Source: Rosellinia necatrix (lineage: Eukaryota; Ascomycota; Sordariomycetes; Xylariales; Xylariaceae). From it: DNA of 64,000 nt. Positions 31,901-60,900 of this stretch are shown in pieces (position 1 is the first letter of the stretch; each line of letters opens with the position of its first letter). The translations under genes were made by a program, and so were the position numbers. The stretch lies in NCBI GenBank assembly GCA_021209875.1, contig JAGYVD010000012.1, positions 1-64,000 of the forward strand, written 5' to 3'. The notes beneath the pieces were generated by a model, which saw only the letters and a program-made list of their open reading frames with translations, was not told the origin of the DNA and did no database searches.

Positions 31901-32175
31901 TAATGTTGCTTCCTGTTACTGATATAGGTAGATCTAAAGGTTTACAGTTCAGACCTTTCAGTAAAATAGCTTTCTACGTATTTGTAGCAAATTTCTTAGT
32001 TTTGATGAGCTTAGGAGCTAAACACGTAGAGTCTCCATTTATAGAATTTGGACAAATAAGTACTGTTCTATATTTCTTTTATTTTATCTTAATTGTTCCT
32101 TTTGTAAGTTTAATAGAAAATACTTTAGTTGATCTATCTTTAGAAAAAAAAACGTTCAAAGCACAGGAAATTTAA
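19912..32175 (+). CDS. cob: Cytochrome b (seven exons)
   Basis: This is the haem-bearing subunit of complex III. Exons: 19912-20066, 21439-21561, 23638-23752, 24974-25009, 29115-29247, 30618-30677 and 31613-32175, joining to 394 codons plus TAA. Landmarks are [43 protein letters not shown] (haem ligands His), [65 protein letters not shown] and [18 protein letters not shown]. The junction of exons 6 and 7 is the least certain: the placement used gives one extra Ser (GSSSNP). No frame break is seen. Confidence 0.95.
20067..21438 (+). mobile_element. Group I intron 1 of cob
   Basis: It lies within the Met codon of TLAM|HYSPN. A compact core is at 20095-20235: AAATTGCTGGAACACC, GACAATCAGCAGGAAAGC, GAATCTTCAGAGACT, TGGTATAGTCC (IB-type P, Q, R, S). 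The LAGLIDADG gene is downstream. Confidence 0.8.
20330..21417 (+). pseudogene. LAGLIDADG endonuclease (cob intron 1), two homopolymer slips and a GC insert
   Basis: Motif 1 is [13 protein letters not shown] near 20518 and motif 2 is [13 protein letters not shown] near 21018. A GC-rich GGGCCAGGGCC / GGCCCTGGCCCTGG piece (20437-20483) sits in frame before motif 1. The frame slips at the A-run near 20630-20637 (seven A, six expected) and at the T-run near 20804-20811 (seven T, six expected). Between and after these it is open to TAA at 21415-21417. Confidence 0.8.
21562..22930 (+). CDS. LAGLIDADG endonuclease with C-terminal NUMOD1 domain, fused to cob exon 2
   Basis: The open frame runs from exon 2 to TAA at 22928-22930, about 456 codons. 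A hydrophobic leader is followed by [14 protein letters not shown] near 21763 and [14 protein letters not shown] near 22177. The C-terminal 60 residues form a NUMOD1-like module ([34 protein letters not shown]). NUMOD1 is usually carried by GIY-YIG and HNH enzymes and binds DNA, so its presence on a LAGLIDADG enzyme is less common. No frame break is seen. Confidence 0.85.
21562..23637 (+). mobile_element. Group I intron 2 of cob
   Basis: It lies in the Val codon of FFFLV|YLHIG. The core is at 23050-23290: ATTGCGGGGACACC, GGCACAGGTAATGACTCG, CAGCCAAGTGCC, GCAGTTCATCGACTAAAC, AGATATAGTCAG. Another 340 bases without a recognised gene separate the core from the 3' splice site, more than this type needs. 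Confidence 0.8.
23753..24642 (+). CDS. GIY-YIG endonuclease (cob intron 3), one frameshift in the leader
   Basis: GIY is in [21 protein letters not shown] near 23985, then [18 protein letters not shown] and the catalytic Glu region. NUMOD3-like pieces ([24 protein letters not shown]) and a NUMOD1 tail ([22 protein letters not shown]) follow. The end is TAA at 24640-24642. The frame fused to exon 3 slips near 23800-23815, so the fusion to cob is interrupted, but the catalytic part is open. Confidence 0.8.
23753..24973 (+). mobile_element. Group I intron 3 of cob
   Basis: It splits FLG|YVLP. The core follows the ORF at 24690-24895: GTGAAAACGATTAAAG, GATCGTCGG, GCGACAGACTGGGTCAC, AATGCACAGTCG. 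It resembles the core in nad5 intron 2, which also carries a GIY-YIG gene. Confidence 0.8.
25290..25748 (-). pseudogene. Unrecognised minus-strand ORF with Gln-Gly repeat and internal stop
   Basis: On the minus strand the frame opens at 25748, runs through [19 protein letters not shown] and a (Gln-Gly)n stretch coded by the GGCCCT tract, and meets TAA at 25458-25460. It then continues in the same frame as [19 protein letters not shown] and [18 protein letters not shown] to a stop at 25290-25292. Trp is TGG here, and base use is more even than in neighbouring mitochondrial genes. I do not recognise the family. It may be nuclear or plasmid DNA. Confidence 0.4.
25515..25573. repeat. GGCCCT hexamer repeat
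   Basis: About nine near-perfect tandem GGCCCT units follow TTCGTTAAGG. The tract lies inside the minus-strand ORF, where it codes Gln-Gly. Confidence 0.9.
26078..26973 (-). CDS. GNAT-family N-acetyltransferase-like protein, nuclear-type, one frameshift
   Basis: The start ATG is at 26973 on the minus strand. The N-terminus has imperfect Ser/Pro/Asn repeats ([10 protein letters not shown] type). Then comes a GNAT domain: [18 protein letters not shown], then [30 protein letters not shown] (the acetyl-CoA loop, Q/RxxGxG/A type) and SFWWSLPR. The frame shifts at a C-run near 26328-26331 and continues as [17 protein letters not shown], the usual GNAT C-terminal helix, ending at 26078. Trp is always TGG and composition is clearly less AT-rich than in mitochondrial genes. 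It would be translatable in the cytosol, and transfer from the nucleus is the simplest reading. The substrate is unknown. Confidence 0.7.
27591..27667. repeat. Long GGCCCT hexamer repeat
   Basis: About twelve tandem GGCCCT units sit after GACTCCGTAAG. It is the longest and most regular of the tracts. In the + frame it would code Gly-Pro, but no gene is supported here. Confidence 0.9.
28114..28248 (+). CDS. Small unrecognised ORF in cob intron 4
   Basis: ATG at 28114 to TAA at 28246-28248, 44 codons, beginning [18 protein letters not shown]. Trp is TGG. A GC palindrome (28266-28312) follows and may have cut a longer frame that resumes at 28379. There is no known family. Confidence 0.3.
   Translation: MPKNEIIDKDISNIIGEKIEECVIIRGHASVGRAGCDPVFEWQM
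28379..28621 (+). CDS. Unrecognised basic ORF in cob intron 4
   Basis: This is an open frame of 80 codons with a basic first half ([18 protein letters not shown]) and an acidic middle ([15 protein letters not shown]). The start is a TTG here. Base use resembles the GNAT gene rather than the introns, so it may be part of the same foreign insert. No function is assigned. Confidence 0.35.
   Translation: MREGTSHIRRKSLTKKAKKRDLKQFLPKLNEMIRLGEEEGDYYTEIHVVRQSESYRYVRNNVVEEYMVGYSIDFKFISST
29248..30617 (+). mobile_element. Group I intron 5 of cob
   Basis: It lies within the Phe codon of LP|F|VLAAL. The core comes first (29270-29440): ATTGCTTGGAGACC, GCAGCAAAGTATG, GCGTTCAACGACTAAAAGG, ATGATATAGTCTAAAC. 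The ORF follows. Confidence 0.75.
29472..30375 (+). CDS. LAGLIDADG endonuclease (cob intron 5), one T-run slip
   Basis: A hydrophobic leader ([15 protein letters not shown]) suggests membrane targeting of the precursor. Motif 1 is [14 protein letters not shown] near 29648; motif 2 is [13 protein letters not shown] near 30053. The frame slips in the T-run at about 30083-30090 (eight T, seven expected) and continues [18 protein letters not shown] to TAA at 30373-30375. Confidence 0.8.
30678..31364 (+). CDS. LAGLIDADG (type 2) protein fused to cob exon 6, one frameshift
   Basis: The frame continues from exon 6. Motif 1 is [16 protein letters not shown] near 30803; motif 2 is [16 protein letters not shown] near 31108. 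The frame breaks near 31238-31245 (AAAAAAGTAGC) and resumes as [18 protein letters not shown], ending [11 protein letters not shown] at 31364. Both acidic motifs are intact. It is the same subfamily as the first ORF in nad5 intron 2. Confidence 0.8.
30678..31612 (+). mobile_element. Group I intron 6 of cob
   Basis: It lies after HDTAGS. The core follows the ORF: GGTGAAAACGGTCAAAG, AAGACCGTCGGG, CGCTACAGACTGGGTCGCC, ATGTACAGTCGAA (31450-31605). The 3' end is at G31612 in the preferred placement. Confidence 0.75.
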
Positions 32176-32922
32176 TGACATTAAAAACTAATTCATTATT
32201 TATTACTATAGTTTTTGCAAATTCCTTTTGGCTACGCAGGAGTCCGCAAGTATTTATCTACCCTCACGACTACGTAAGTCGGCCATCCCTGCTTGCGGGA
32301 AGTCCTGGGGCCCGGTAGAGAGGTTAAATAAATATGACCTGCATAATTAGGATGAACGTAACTATAGCCAAAGGCGAGACGAAGCATCTCAAAATTGCTT
32401 TAATGGATATATGATAACTAAATATACCTATACCCATCCAATAATTTAATTATAAACGAGTTCCCGCGCTGGCATACTTCTAACGAAGTATAGAAGTCTG
32501 CTGCAAAAAAAATATGCTTTTTTTTATAAGGCCGCGTAGCGGCCTGGGTAGCTTCGCTAAAAAGAGAACTCTTAAGATTTACATTAACTGGTTGAATACT
32601 TTAAGTTAATTCCTATTCTTTTCTATTGTTTCACTTGCTAACAAAATACCATAATTATAATAATATAAATTAGGATCATCTTGTGATAGGTGGACTTCGT
32701 AAAGGGAAGTGTATGAATTAAGCCTAGTATTGAGAATAAAGGAGAAGATTGTAGATCTTAATTTTAGATTAAGGGCTATAAATTAAAGCCTCGCCTTCGT
32801 GCGATTTTTCTGTATAGAAAAATTAAAAAAAAAACAAATTTCTTCCTAAAATATAAGGTTATTAAAGGTAAGCCTTATTTCACCTCTATTCTTCCTTTTA
32901 TATCTTTATATATTTTTAATTA
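32176..32922. other. cob downstream spacer
   Basis: No gene is supported. ATGACATTAAAAACT directly after the cob stop opens only a short frame. GC-rich pieces are near 32270-32310, with a palindrome at 32501-32560 and a hairpin element at 32786-32830. Confidence 0.5.
32501..32560. repeat. GGCCGCGTAGCGGCC palindrome with flanking AT arm
   Basis: GCTGCAAAAAAAATATGC and a T-run are followed by GGCCGCGTAGCGGCCTGGG and TAGCTTCGCTAA. The order is like that at 19721-19830 and 34087-34158. Confidence 0.75.
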
Positions 32923-33645
32923 TGAATAAAATAATCTTTAAACATTTCACAAAAGTTAATATAATTGCAGGTATCTTTACTTTATTATTAGTGGTTTTAA
33001 TTAGATATTTTGGTGTGAAGCGCACCTGGAATAATTTTAACGAAGTCAAAAAATTATTTTTTTTTTCAATCCTCTTGATTTATATATAGATCTTTTATCT
33101 GGCTTTTTAGGTATAATTATTAGATTAGGTATAAGAGGTGTTATTGAAGAAGGTATTTTTAATGAAATTGAACTATTATCGGAATATTTGACTATGAATA
33201 ACGGTAATCCTGATCCTTTACACCCATCACAATCAGGTCTATCTCAAAGCCTTCAAGGACCTCAATCAGGTCAATATGTTAATCAAACTATTTCTAATCT
33301 TGAGCCTTGACCCGCACATAATTATGACGGAGATGGTTTAGAGTTAGAAATGGTCGTTTGTCTATTGATTATACCGCTCACGTAGTCGCACAATTGTAAG
33401 TTTTTTTTTTTGATCGATTTAATCAGCCCAATAAATCAGCTGAGAGTAGAGTAATGACCGAACGTATAGCTAACGCAATTTAATATAATTATACGATTAA
33501 AAGTAATCGTATAACGAATTTAAATGATTGTGCTCATACTTGATTTAGAGATTATATGAAATATACATTTCCAGATCGAAACCTACATGATTTTACTAAT
33601 AGTAAGGTTTTACGAGATACTCTTAGAAATTTTGCTAAAAACTAA
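32923..33645 (+). pseudogene. Decayed free-standing ORF of unknown function
   Basis: It begins MNKIIFKHFTKVNIIAGIF with one predicted membrane helix, then shifts frame in a T-run near 33060. It continues with NPLDLYIDLLSGFLGIIIR, a Ser/Gln/Pro-rich part, and NGRLSIDYTAHV. A GC insert near 33380 and stops break it. It ends with WFRDYMKYTFPDRNLHDF and TAA at 33643-33645. Membrane-anchored mitochondrial ORFs of unknown role are known in fungi, but I cannot name this one. Confidence 0.5.
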
Positions 33646-33736
33646 ATTTGTCTTTAAAGAGAGATGATATCCATTTGGATTTTGCTCTCGTCTATCTTGG
33701 ACTTTTTATAGGTAAAAATTTTTTATTTGCTATTCA

Positions 33737-34255
33737 ACTCTCGCCTTCGTGCGATTTTTCTGTATAGAAAAATTAAAAAAAAAACAAAAGGTTATTAAAG
33801 GTAAGCCTTAGTCTTATCTACGTTATTTAAATAGCGTAGTTTTCCTTTTATATCTACCAATTATATAATATATGCCCCGCGGCGGCTTCGCACGCACGCA
33901 TAAAAACTTACAACAAATTAAAAATTTTAACGATGAGTCTAGATTTATAAGATCTTTACTTGTATTACCTTATTTTGAATAGAAAATTCTTATGTATTAT
34001 AAAGCCGCAGGGCCGCGTCAGCGGCCTAAGGCCCTTGACGCTTTTTATTGAACAAAAAGACATAATGTAATAGTTTATAATAAAGAAGCCGCCGCGTCCG
34101 CGCTTCGCATAAAAAATATATTTTATAAGGCCGCGTAGCGGCCTGGGTAGCTTCGCTTTGTATATAAAAATTAAAAGGATATACAAATAACTTATAAGTT
34201 TGCATGAGTACTCGCCTTCGTGCGATTTTTCTGTATAGAAAAATTAAAAAAAAAT
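33737..34255. repeat. Cluster of hairpin elements
   Basis: Two copies of the TCGCCTTCGTGCGATTTTTC hairpin (33741-33780, 34211-34250) flank a CGCGGCGGCTTCGCACGC cluster near 33888 and the GCGTCCGCGCTTCGCATAAA / GGCCGCGTAGCGGCC element at 34087-34158. No gene is seen. Confidence 0.75.
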
Positions 34256-34503
34256 AAAAGTTAATAATAAGTTAATTAACTTTGGTATAGAGATATTCTT
34301 AATAAGGGGACTAGCGAAGCTGGCGTCCCCCTGCGACTACGTAATCGCCGCTAGAGACTAAAAATAACGTGAAGGATCCTTCTGTAAGAAGCGCCAAATA
34401 AATAAAATAAAAAGAATATATATCAAACTAAAATAAAATAAACTATTAGGTTAATTATAAAAAGTTTTTAGTGAATAAGTCAATAAGAATATATAAAAAT
34501 ATA

Positions 34504-34575
34504 AGAATTATGTTGTAGTTGGTCTACACTTTGATTGCAGATCTTAAGTCTGAGGTTCAATTCCTCCATAATTCT
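34504..34575 (+). tRNA. trnC: tRNA-Cys (GCA)
   Basis: Acceptor arms AGAATTATG and CATAATTCT are perfectly complementary. The D arm is GTAG/CTAC, the anticodon region GATTGCAGATC gives GCA with U33, and the T arm is GAGG-TTCAATT-CCTC. GATTGCA-ATC is typical of fungal mitochondrial tRNA-Cys. Confidence 0.8.
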
Positions 34576-34691
34576 ATAAAATATTCGTAAAATTATCTAT
34601 TTTCTTCTTATAAGAATAAATTCAAAATTATTTTAATATAATCAAGTCGCACTTATTATAAATGAAGAATTATTACGCTTAGTGTATTATT

Positions 34692-53807
<19,116 letters not shown>

Positions 53808-53870
53808 TTTATATCTAGCTACGCTGGGCCTCGGCCCCCTTATTCTTTGAATTAACTTCGTGAAGTAATT

Positions 53871-54058
53871 CCGCGCTTCGCATAAAAAATAGAATTTTTT
53901 TTTTATTCCTTTTTGGCTGACGTAGTCGAAGCCTAGTAAAAATATAATATAAATTAGCCGCCAGGCCGCGTCCGCGCTTCGCATAAAAAAAACAAATATA
54001 TTTTGAATTTTCTATACAGAAAAATCGCGTTTAGGCGAGGGCCAAGGCCCTCGACGCT
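53871..54058. repeat. Double composite palindromic element
   Basis: Two CCGCGCTTCGCATAAAA starts (53871, 53970) are followed by TTCTATACAGAAAAATCGCG and GGGCCAAGGCCCTCGACGCT. It appears to be two copies joined or one inserted in another. Confidence 0.75.
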
Positions 54059-54131
54059 AATTATATTTTTATATATTCTTATTCACTTACTCTCATATCT
54101 CGGTAATTAGTTTTGTGTTTTTATCACAAAC

Positions 54132-54199
54132 CCTCATTAGCTCAACGGCAGAGCGGAATACTTATAATATTCAGATTTTAGTTCGACTCTAAAAGGAGA
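54132..54199 (+). tRNA. tRNA, possibly tRNA-Ile (TAT)
   Basis: The D arm GCTC/GAGC and the anticodon arm GAATA-CTTATAA-TATTC (anticodon TAT, U33 present) are clear, as is the T arm TTTAG-TTCGACT-CTAAA. The acceptor (CTCATT/AAGGAG) has a mismatch, so the identity is tentative and the gene may be decaying. Confidence 0.5.
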
Positions 54200-54258
54200 T
54201 AGCGATCTTATTAGTTATTTCGTTCGTAAATACTAATAAGATTAGCCTTAATTTAAAT

Positions 54259-54398
54259 TTTTATGCAGAATGAATTAATTCAATTATAAACTGAAAAAAA
54301 TGTATTATCTACCATCTATTTATTTTTGAAGTCTTGTTGCTTATTTTCTTTGCCTTGAGTGTAGTATATGTGTTTGTAGCAGAAAGAAAATCGAAGGT
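54259..54398 (+). pseudogene. Decayed copy of the nad1 start
   Basis: From TTTTTATGCAGAATG through ATGTATTATCTACC to GTAGCAGAAAGAAAA the bases follow the real nad1 start region (54950-55099), including sequence upstream of the ATG, but with small indels and an early stop. It is a relic of a duplication about 690 bases upstream of nad1. Confidence 0.75.
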
Positions 54399-54399
54399 T

Positions 54400-54949
54400 A
54401 ATATACAAATAATATTAGATTTTAAATTAGTATAATTTTATACCAGGCTATTGTTTCTAATATTTTTGCAGCTTCCTTAAGATTAGTATATTTAGCGCTA
54501 CGCGCCTACATATTAATATATATTTATATTAATTTCTAGCCTCCTTATCCATATCCATATTCATATCCTTAGGATTAGGGAGGGAACAGATTTTTGTGAA
54601 TATATTAATTAAAAAATAGTTAGTGACTATCTGATGTTTTGTATGTTTACTTTTTCAAGCTTTAGTTAAAAAGAATTAATATTATTCAGATTTAGTTATG
54701 TCTATATTTTTTATTAGTACGACTATTTTTCATTAATTTAAAAGTAGAGTTAGATATTTCTAATAATTATTATTTTGTTTCTAATACTTCCCCCCCCCCC
54801 TTTCGGTCCAGACCCTAGGCCCTTGTGCCTGGGTCTGCGAAGCCTGGATGGATAAGCGTAGTGCTGGCTTCGCAGCACTAAATGATAATAAGTAGAATAA
54901 GTAATAAACTCAAATTATTGTTACTCTTAATTTTTAATTTAATTTTTAT
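54400..54949. other. Spacer between nad1 copies
   Basis: There is no gene. AT-rich sequence with short GC pieces (TTAGCGCTACGCGCC near 54490, a C-run near 54790, CGAAGCCTGG and GCTGGCTTCGCAGC near 54840-54880). Confidence 0.5.
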
Positions 54950-54992
54950 ATTTTTATGTAGAATGGATTAATTTAATTATAACCTGAAAAAA

Positions 54993-57900
54993 ATGTATTA
55001 TCTACCTCCAACTTTAATATCTATTCTTGAAGTGTTGTTGGTTATTGTTCCTGTCCTACTAAGTGTAGCCTATGTGACTGTAGCAGAAAGAAAAACAATG
55101 GCTAGTATGCAAAGAAGATTAGGTCCTAATGCTGTAGGTTATTTACCCCGTTTTTCTCTTTCTCGGAACGGATCTTTAAAAAAATTTTATCATACTTCTA
55201 CAATTGATAAATTAATAAATGGTTTATATTTAAATAGAAAAGCACCTATTAAGCCTTTTAAAGACAATGTAATTAAAACTTGTGAAGATTTATTGTCTCC
55301 TTCAGATCTTAAGACTTTTTTCAGAAGTATTAGAAGTAAAGGAGGTTTATATATATTTACTCACAAAGAAAATCCTGATATATTTTATATAGGGAGAACT
55401 AAAAATTTTATAAATAGATTTAAAGCTCATCTTAATATAAATTTACAAGATAAATTTCATGTTTTTGCTAATGCTGTCGGTTGAGATAAATTTCATTTTT
55501 CAATTATTCAAATTTGTAGTCTAGATATTCAAAAAGAAAGAGAAAATTATTATTTACAAAAATACTTACCTTTATTAAATACTATCTATAAAAGTGAGAT
55601 GTATACTATACAAAATTACGATTCTTTATATGAAATATTAAAACTTAAACAATTAGAATGAAACAAAGATAATAAATATTTAGGTATACCTATTTATTTA
55701 TATACTTATATTGAAGGATCACTTAAAGATAACTATATTAAATTTGAGAGTATAAATAAATTATCTCAATATTTAAATATAAGCAGAGAAACTATAAATA
55801 TTTATTTAAATACTTATGTTCCTTATAAAAGCAATATTTTTTTAACTGATTTTATAGAAGATATTGAATTAATAGACAAATTAGTTAGTGATACCATTCA
55901 AGGATTAGATTTAGATCGTACAGGGCTCATAAGTAAAAAAAGTCTGAGTTTATTCTATAGATACAAAAAGTAATATTGTTAAAAACATTTATAATTATAC
56001 AGGTGAGACAACTAATGTTTTAAATGTGACACATGGTTCAGTAAATAATCACTTAGATAAGTGAATACCGGGTGGTATTAAAAACAATTATTTATTTAGC
56101 TATGAATTGGATGGCGCTCCGCTCTTAAATATAGAAAAATTAAAAGAAGTTCATTTACCAAGAAAACATAATAACCTTAACGTTTGAATATATAATGCTA
56201 ATACTTTAGAATTAATAGGTAATTTTAATAGTATAAAAAAAGCAGCAGATTATTTTAATGTAGATTATAGATCTTTAATTAATCATTTAGATACTAAAGA
56301 AGCCGCGCTTCATAAAAAAATATATTTTTTTATTAATTTTCTATACAGAAAAATCGCACGAAGGCGAGAGGCCGCGTCGGCGGGCCAAGGCCCTCGACGC
56401 TATAAATAAAGAAGGTAAATTTATATATTTATTTAAAAATGAGTTAGATACAGAAGATTTAAATCTTTTATCTAATAATTTTAATAAAGTTTCTAATATG
56501 ACAACTAGTATTTGAGTATATAAATATGTAGATGCTAAATTAACTTTAATTAATGACAATAAACCTAGCTATATTTCTAAATTATCTTTATCGGCTCCGC
56601 AGCCCAGGTATCCTGCAAAGCAGGGATACCGTAGGGCTAAAGATTTAAAAATAAACGTTAAAACAATAAACAAATATTTAGATTCAAATGAATCATATAA
56701 AGGGTATTATTTTTATAGTATATGTAAATAATAGTAAGATAAAGTGTGGTAAACTTTATTTAGCCTTTAAATCATCAAATTGACGGGAAAGCCTTAAAGC
56801 TATTTAGACTAAGCAAGTTAAGTAATTAATTTGTGGCTCTTTCAGAGGTATAGTAACACATAAATAGATGCACGAAAGGAAATAGGTAATCCGCAGCCAA
56901 GCGCCATATATTTATTATATAAATAATGGTGTGCAGTTCATCGACTAAACGGTGGTTGGTATTATTATTCACATAATATTTAAGATATAGTCAGACCCTA
57001 TTCGAAAGGATACAGGAATATTTATATAATATTCTGTTAAATGGATAATATTTTTATTATTTAGGGAGAAGGCCCCTACCTCAATCTATAGTATGATTTT
57101 TTTTATACAAATGATTAAAAGGGAGATTCGTATTTTGGATCATTACAAGCATTTGCGGATGCTTTAAAACTTCTATTAAAAGAATATGTAGCCCCGACAC
57201 AAGCTAATATAGTACTGTTTTTCTTAGGGCCTGTTATAACTTTAATTTTTGCTTTACTAGGGTATGGTGTTATTCCATTTGGACCTGGTTTAGCTATTAG
57301 TGATTTTAATTTAGGTATATTATATATGTTGGCTGTATCATCTTTAGCTACTTACGGGATTTTATTAGCCGGATGGAGTGCTAATAGTAAATATGCTTTT
57401 TTAGGGTCAAAATGGCCCAATAAGGATGTTAATCTTTATTTAAAACAAACTATAAGCGGGAAGTTCAGAAAGCAAAAAAAATTGCTTACTATAATAGGTA
57501 CTTTATTAAATTACATTTTATGTAATGGTGTAACACCCTTTTGGGGCTCTAAAGTAAAAACTCTATTAAAGATGAATAATCTGCAAGTAACCAAAACGTC
57601 TAACTCGTTAGTAGGAACTTCAGAGGCCATACGTTTGTTATCTAACTTTCCATATAAAGGTTGTAGATTTTATAGTAGAGCCAAAGTAAATTACCCTAAA
57701 TCTCCAAAAAGTAAAGATAAAAAATTTAATCAATGATTAGCTGGTTTGATCGACGGTGATGGTAGTTTTTATTTAACTAAAAAAGGATATGCTAGCCTAG
57801 AAATTACCTTAGATATAAGAGATGAACATGCCTTACACATTATTAAAAATGTGTACGGTGGATCTATAAAACTTGTAACAGGTCAAAGAGCATTAAGATA

Positions 57901-60900
57901 TTGTTTACGTCATAAAGAAGGTTTTTTAGCTTTAGTTAATGATGTAAACGGAGAAATTAGAAACTCTTATAGATTAATGCAATTTAATAAAATTTGTTTA
58001 AAGTACGAAATTACTCTTATTTATCCTAATAAATTAACATATAATAATGGTTGATTATCTGGTTTTTTTGACGCAGATGGTAGTGTAACTTTGAATAGTA
58101 ATAATGGACAGTTAGCTATTACTTTAACTCAAAAAATAAGTGAAATTTTACAACCTTTACTTGATATATATGGTGGTTCAATTTATATTGATAGAACATC
58201 TAATGGTTTTAAATGATATATTACAAATAAAGAAGGTATTTTAAACCTTATATCTTATTTTAAGCAGTACCCTTCTAGATCTTTAAAAAAAAACAGATTA
58301 CATTTAATACCTAGATGTTATGAGTTAAAAGATCTTGGAGCTCATAGAGCTTTAAATGAAGATAAACCTTTATTGGCTAAAAGCTGAGATATTTTCAATA
58401 TAAAATGAAAAAAATATGAAGAATAAAATTTAGTGTGTGTATATTTGACTTTTTTTTTTTATTAATTAGAAACGTAGTAATTTTGTGTTTCTCCTTCTCC
58501 TACGTAGTCAGGGTAGGGTAGGAAGCCCTGACTGCTTAGGAGAGATTTATAATTTTTAATTTTTTGATAGAAACATTTTAAATTGTATGATTAGTAGTTA
58601 TGGATTTGAAAAAAAAAAGTTAAATTTATTATGTTTGAAAGGGGAACCCTTGACTACGTAGGAGGAATTTTGCTTTTCTATTTATTTGTCATTAATAGAG
58701 GGAAAGAAACTAGAAATATAAACAAATTACCTTGGCCCCGCCCCCCTGCACTCTCCGCTGCATATGCTGCAGAGGGATATTTTAGCCGGGCCTAAAAAAA
58801 AAGGATAAAGGTGGAGAGTCAAATTTGAATTTAAAATTTGTTAATATTAGAACTCAATAGGCATCTGTTATAAGCTGTTAATCGTAGTTCATTGTTACAC
58901 TAGCTTTTTGTGCGAAGCGGGTATAAATAAAAGAATTAGTATTAGGTGGTAAATCTTAATTACGGATAGTTAAATAGATTTACTTGGCTTTCACTAAAAA
59001 GGATGGTATTCCTCTATGAAGTATCTACGCGCTCCAGGAAAATGTCGTCGTACGCTGTTGTGGTGAGATTGAGTCCGAGGATCCTTCCAGCCTGAGAAGG
59101 CTGGGATTAATATGTAGATTAAGTATTTTTCTACCTATGAGGTAGAATCTACCTGAAATGACAGTAATAGGAAGCAAGGTTACTAGGACTGATAGAAAAC
59201 AAAAAAAATATAAGACATATTTTGTAATAATTGAACTATAAAAAATCTGCATTATTTTAGGTTAAATATATTAAGCTGGTATTAATAGGTTGCTGGTAAG
59301 GCTGGCCCTCCGTAGGTAGGTAATTATCCTATTCATAGAGTCTTTAGACATCACCGTTCGGATTTTTTAATAGCGAGGCACTTCGTTCTACTTTTATAAG
59401 AATCAACTTATTAAAATTCGTATGCTTATAAGCACGCTTAAAGTAAAAGAATCCTCGCCTGTCACCGGGAAGGTTAGAGCGGATAGACATGATCAGCTGG
59501 GTTTAGTTGTAGCAGAAACTGCTACACGTTAATAAATAGTTAATACTTTAATAAATATAAAAAATGAAATACAACTTAGAACATCTTACTATAAAAAATT
59601 TAGATATAAAATTAAGTTTAATTATATCTAAATATATTTTAGAAAATGGCGATATTCATGAATATGCCTTATTACATAAAAATATGAATAAATTTCAAAA
59701 TTTAAATCTTCATGATTTAGATGAATTTATTTTAAAGCAGTATCCTCATATTCGTTTGGGTCCTTACCAACTTCATATCGATTTAGAAGCTTCATATGCT
59801 GATATTACTGATGAAAAGATAGTTTTAGATGAAACAAGTTATTTAATACCCGAATTATCTAATTTAATCTTTAACCATAATAAAAACTTACTTATACCTG
59901 AATCTTCTAAATATTTAGTTGAAAAGAAGAAAATAATAGAATGATTATCTTACAATACTCCTATTGTGAATAACCCTACTATTACTCCTTTGGTTGGTAC
60001 AAGTTTAGGAAATGAATATCCTATACCTAATTTATTATACGAGGATTGAATTGTGACTTCAACTTATTTATTAAGTGAGTATAATATATGGAAAAAAGCT
60101 TTATATTACTTAGAAAATAAAAATCCTGATTCTATTTTTATTGAGTTTAAACAAGCTTATAACTATTTTATATTAAGACAGTTTAAGATGAGGCAAATTA
60201 ATATAAACCCTTTTGATGAAAAAAAAAGATATATATTAGATTTTACTCTTAAGGATGTAATTTATAGAGAATTATGTGAAGATATCTTATATATTTTATT
60301 AAACCTATTATTAGCTAATAAAATAATAGGAAATATAGCTTTAGAAAATTCATTAAACAATAAAAATAATTTTTTAGATATCTTAAAAGATGTTATTAAA
60401 GATCATTATGATGAAAATAAAGAGGGATATTCTTGTCTTAAAGATTTAAGATGATATAATTTGAATAATTATTGGACTGAATATGAAATAAATACAACAA
60501 TAAAAATTCTTTCAGATAATTAAAAAAAAGTCTCGCTTGCGCAGTAATATAATTACTTTCATTATTTTTTACCTTTCAGGGCGTATCATATGTGACTTCG
60601 TAAAGGTTTTTTAGAATAACTATATAAATACAGCGCAGCATTAATAATCGCATTTATATTTATACTTTAAGTTAATTTAAAAGAAAAATAAAATATTAAA
60701 AATAGTATGGCGCTCCGCTCTTAAATTAGTCATATATACACACACAAATATTAAAAGTCTAGATAAAGATATGGTCCAATGCATATATAATTATATATGC
60801 ATATTGCATTAAGAAGTACTGCTCAGTTAATCAGTTATGAACTAATATTAAGTTCTGCTTTATTATTAGTAATTATGTTAACAGGTAGTTTAAATCTAAC

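Larger units (their letters stand above)
55140..57130 (+). mobile_element. Group I intron 1 of nad1
   Basis: It splits NAVG|YFGSLQ. The core follows the ORF (56790-57000): TTGACGGGAAAGCC, GATGCACGAAAGGAAATAGG, GCAGCCAAGCGCC, GCAGTTCATCGACTAAACGG, AAGATATAGTCAG. About 130 further bases precede the 3' site. Confidence 0.8.
57408..60806 (+). mobile_element. Group I intron 2 of nad1, large
   Basis: It lies in the Ser codon of AFLG|S|LRST. Early core pieces (AATCTGCAAGTAACC, AGGAACTTCAGAGGCC, 57578-57630) are inside the ORF leader; the last one (AAGATATGGTCC) is at 60766. Between them are a LAGLIDADG gene, a 1.1 kb stretch without ORF, and a second, unknown ORF. Confidence 0.75.
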
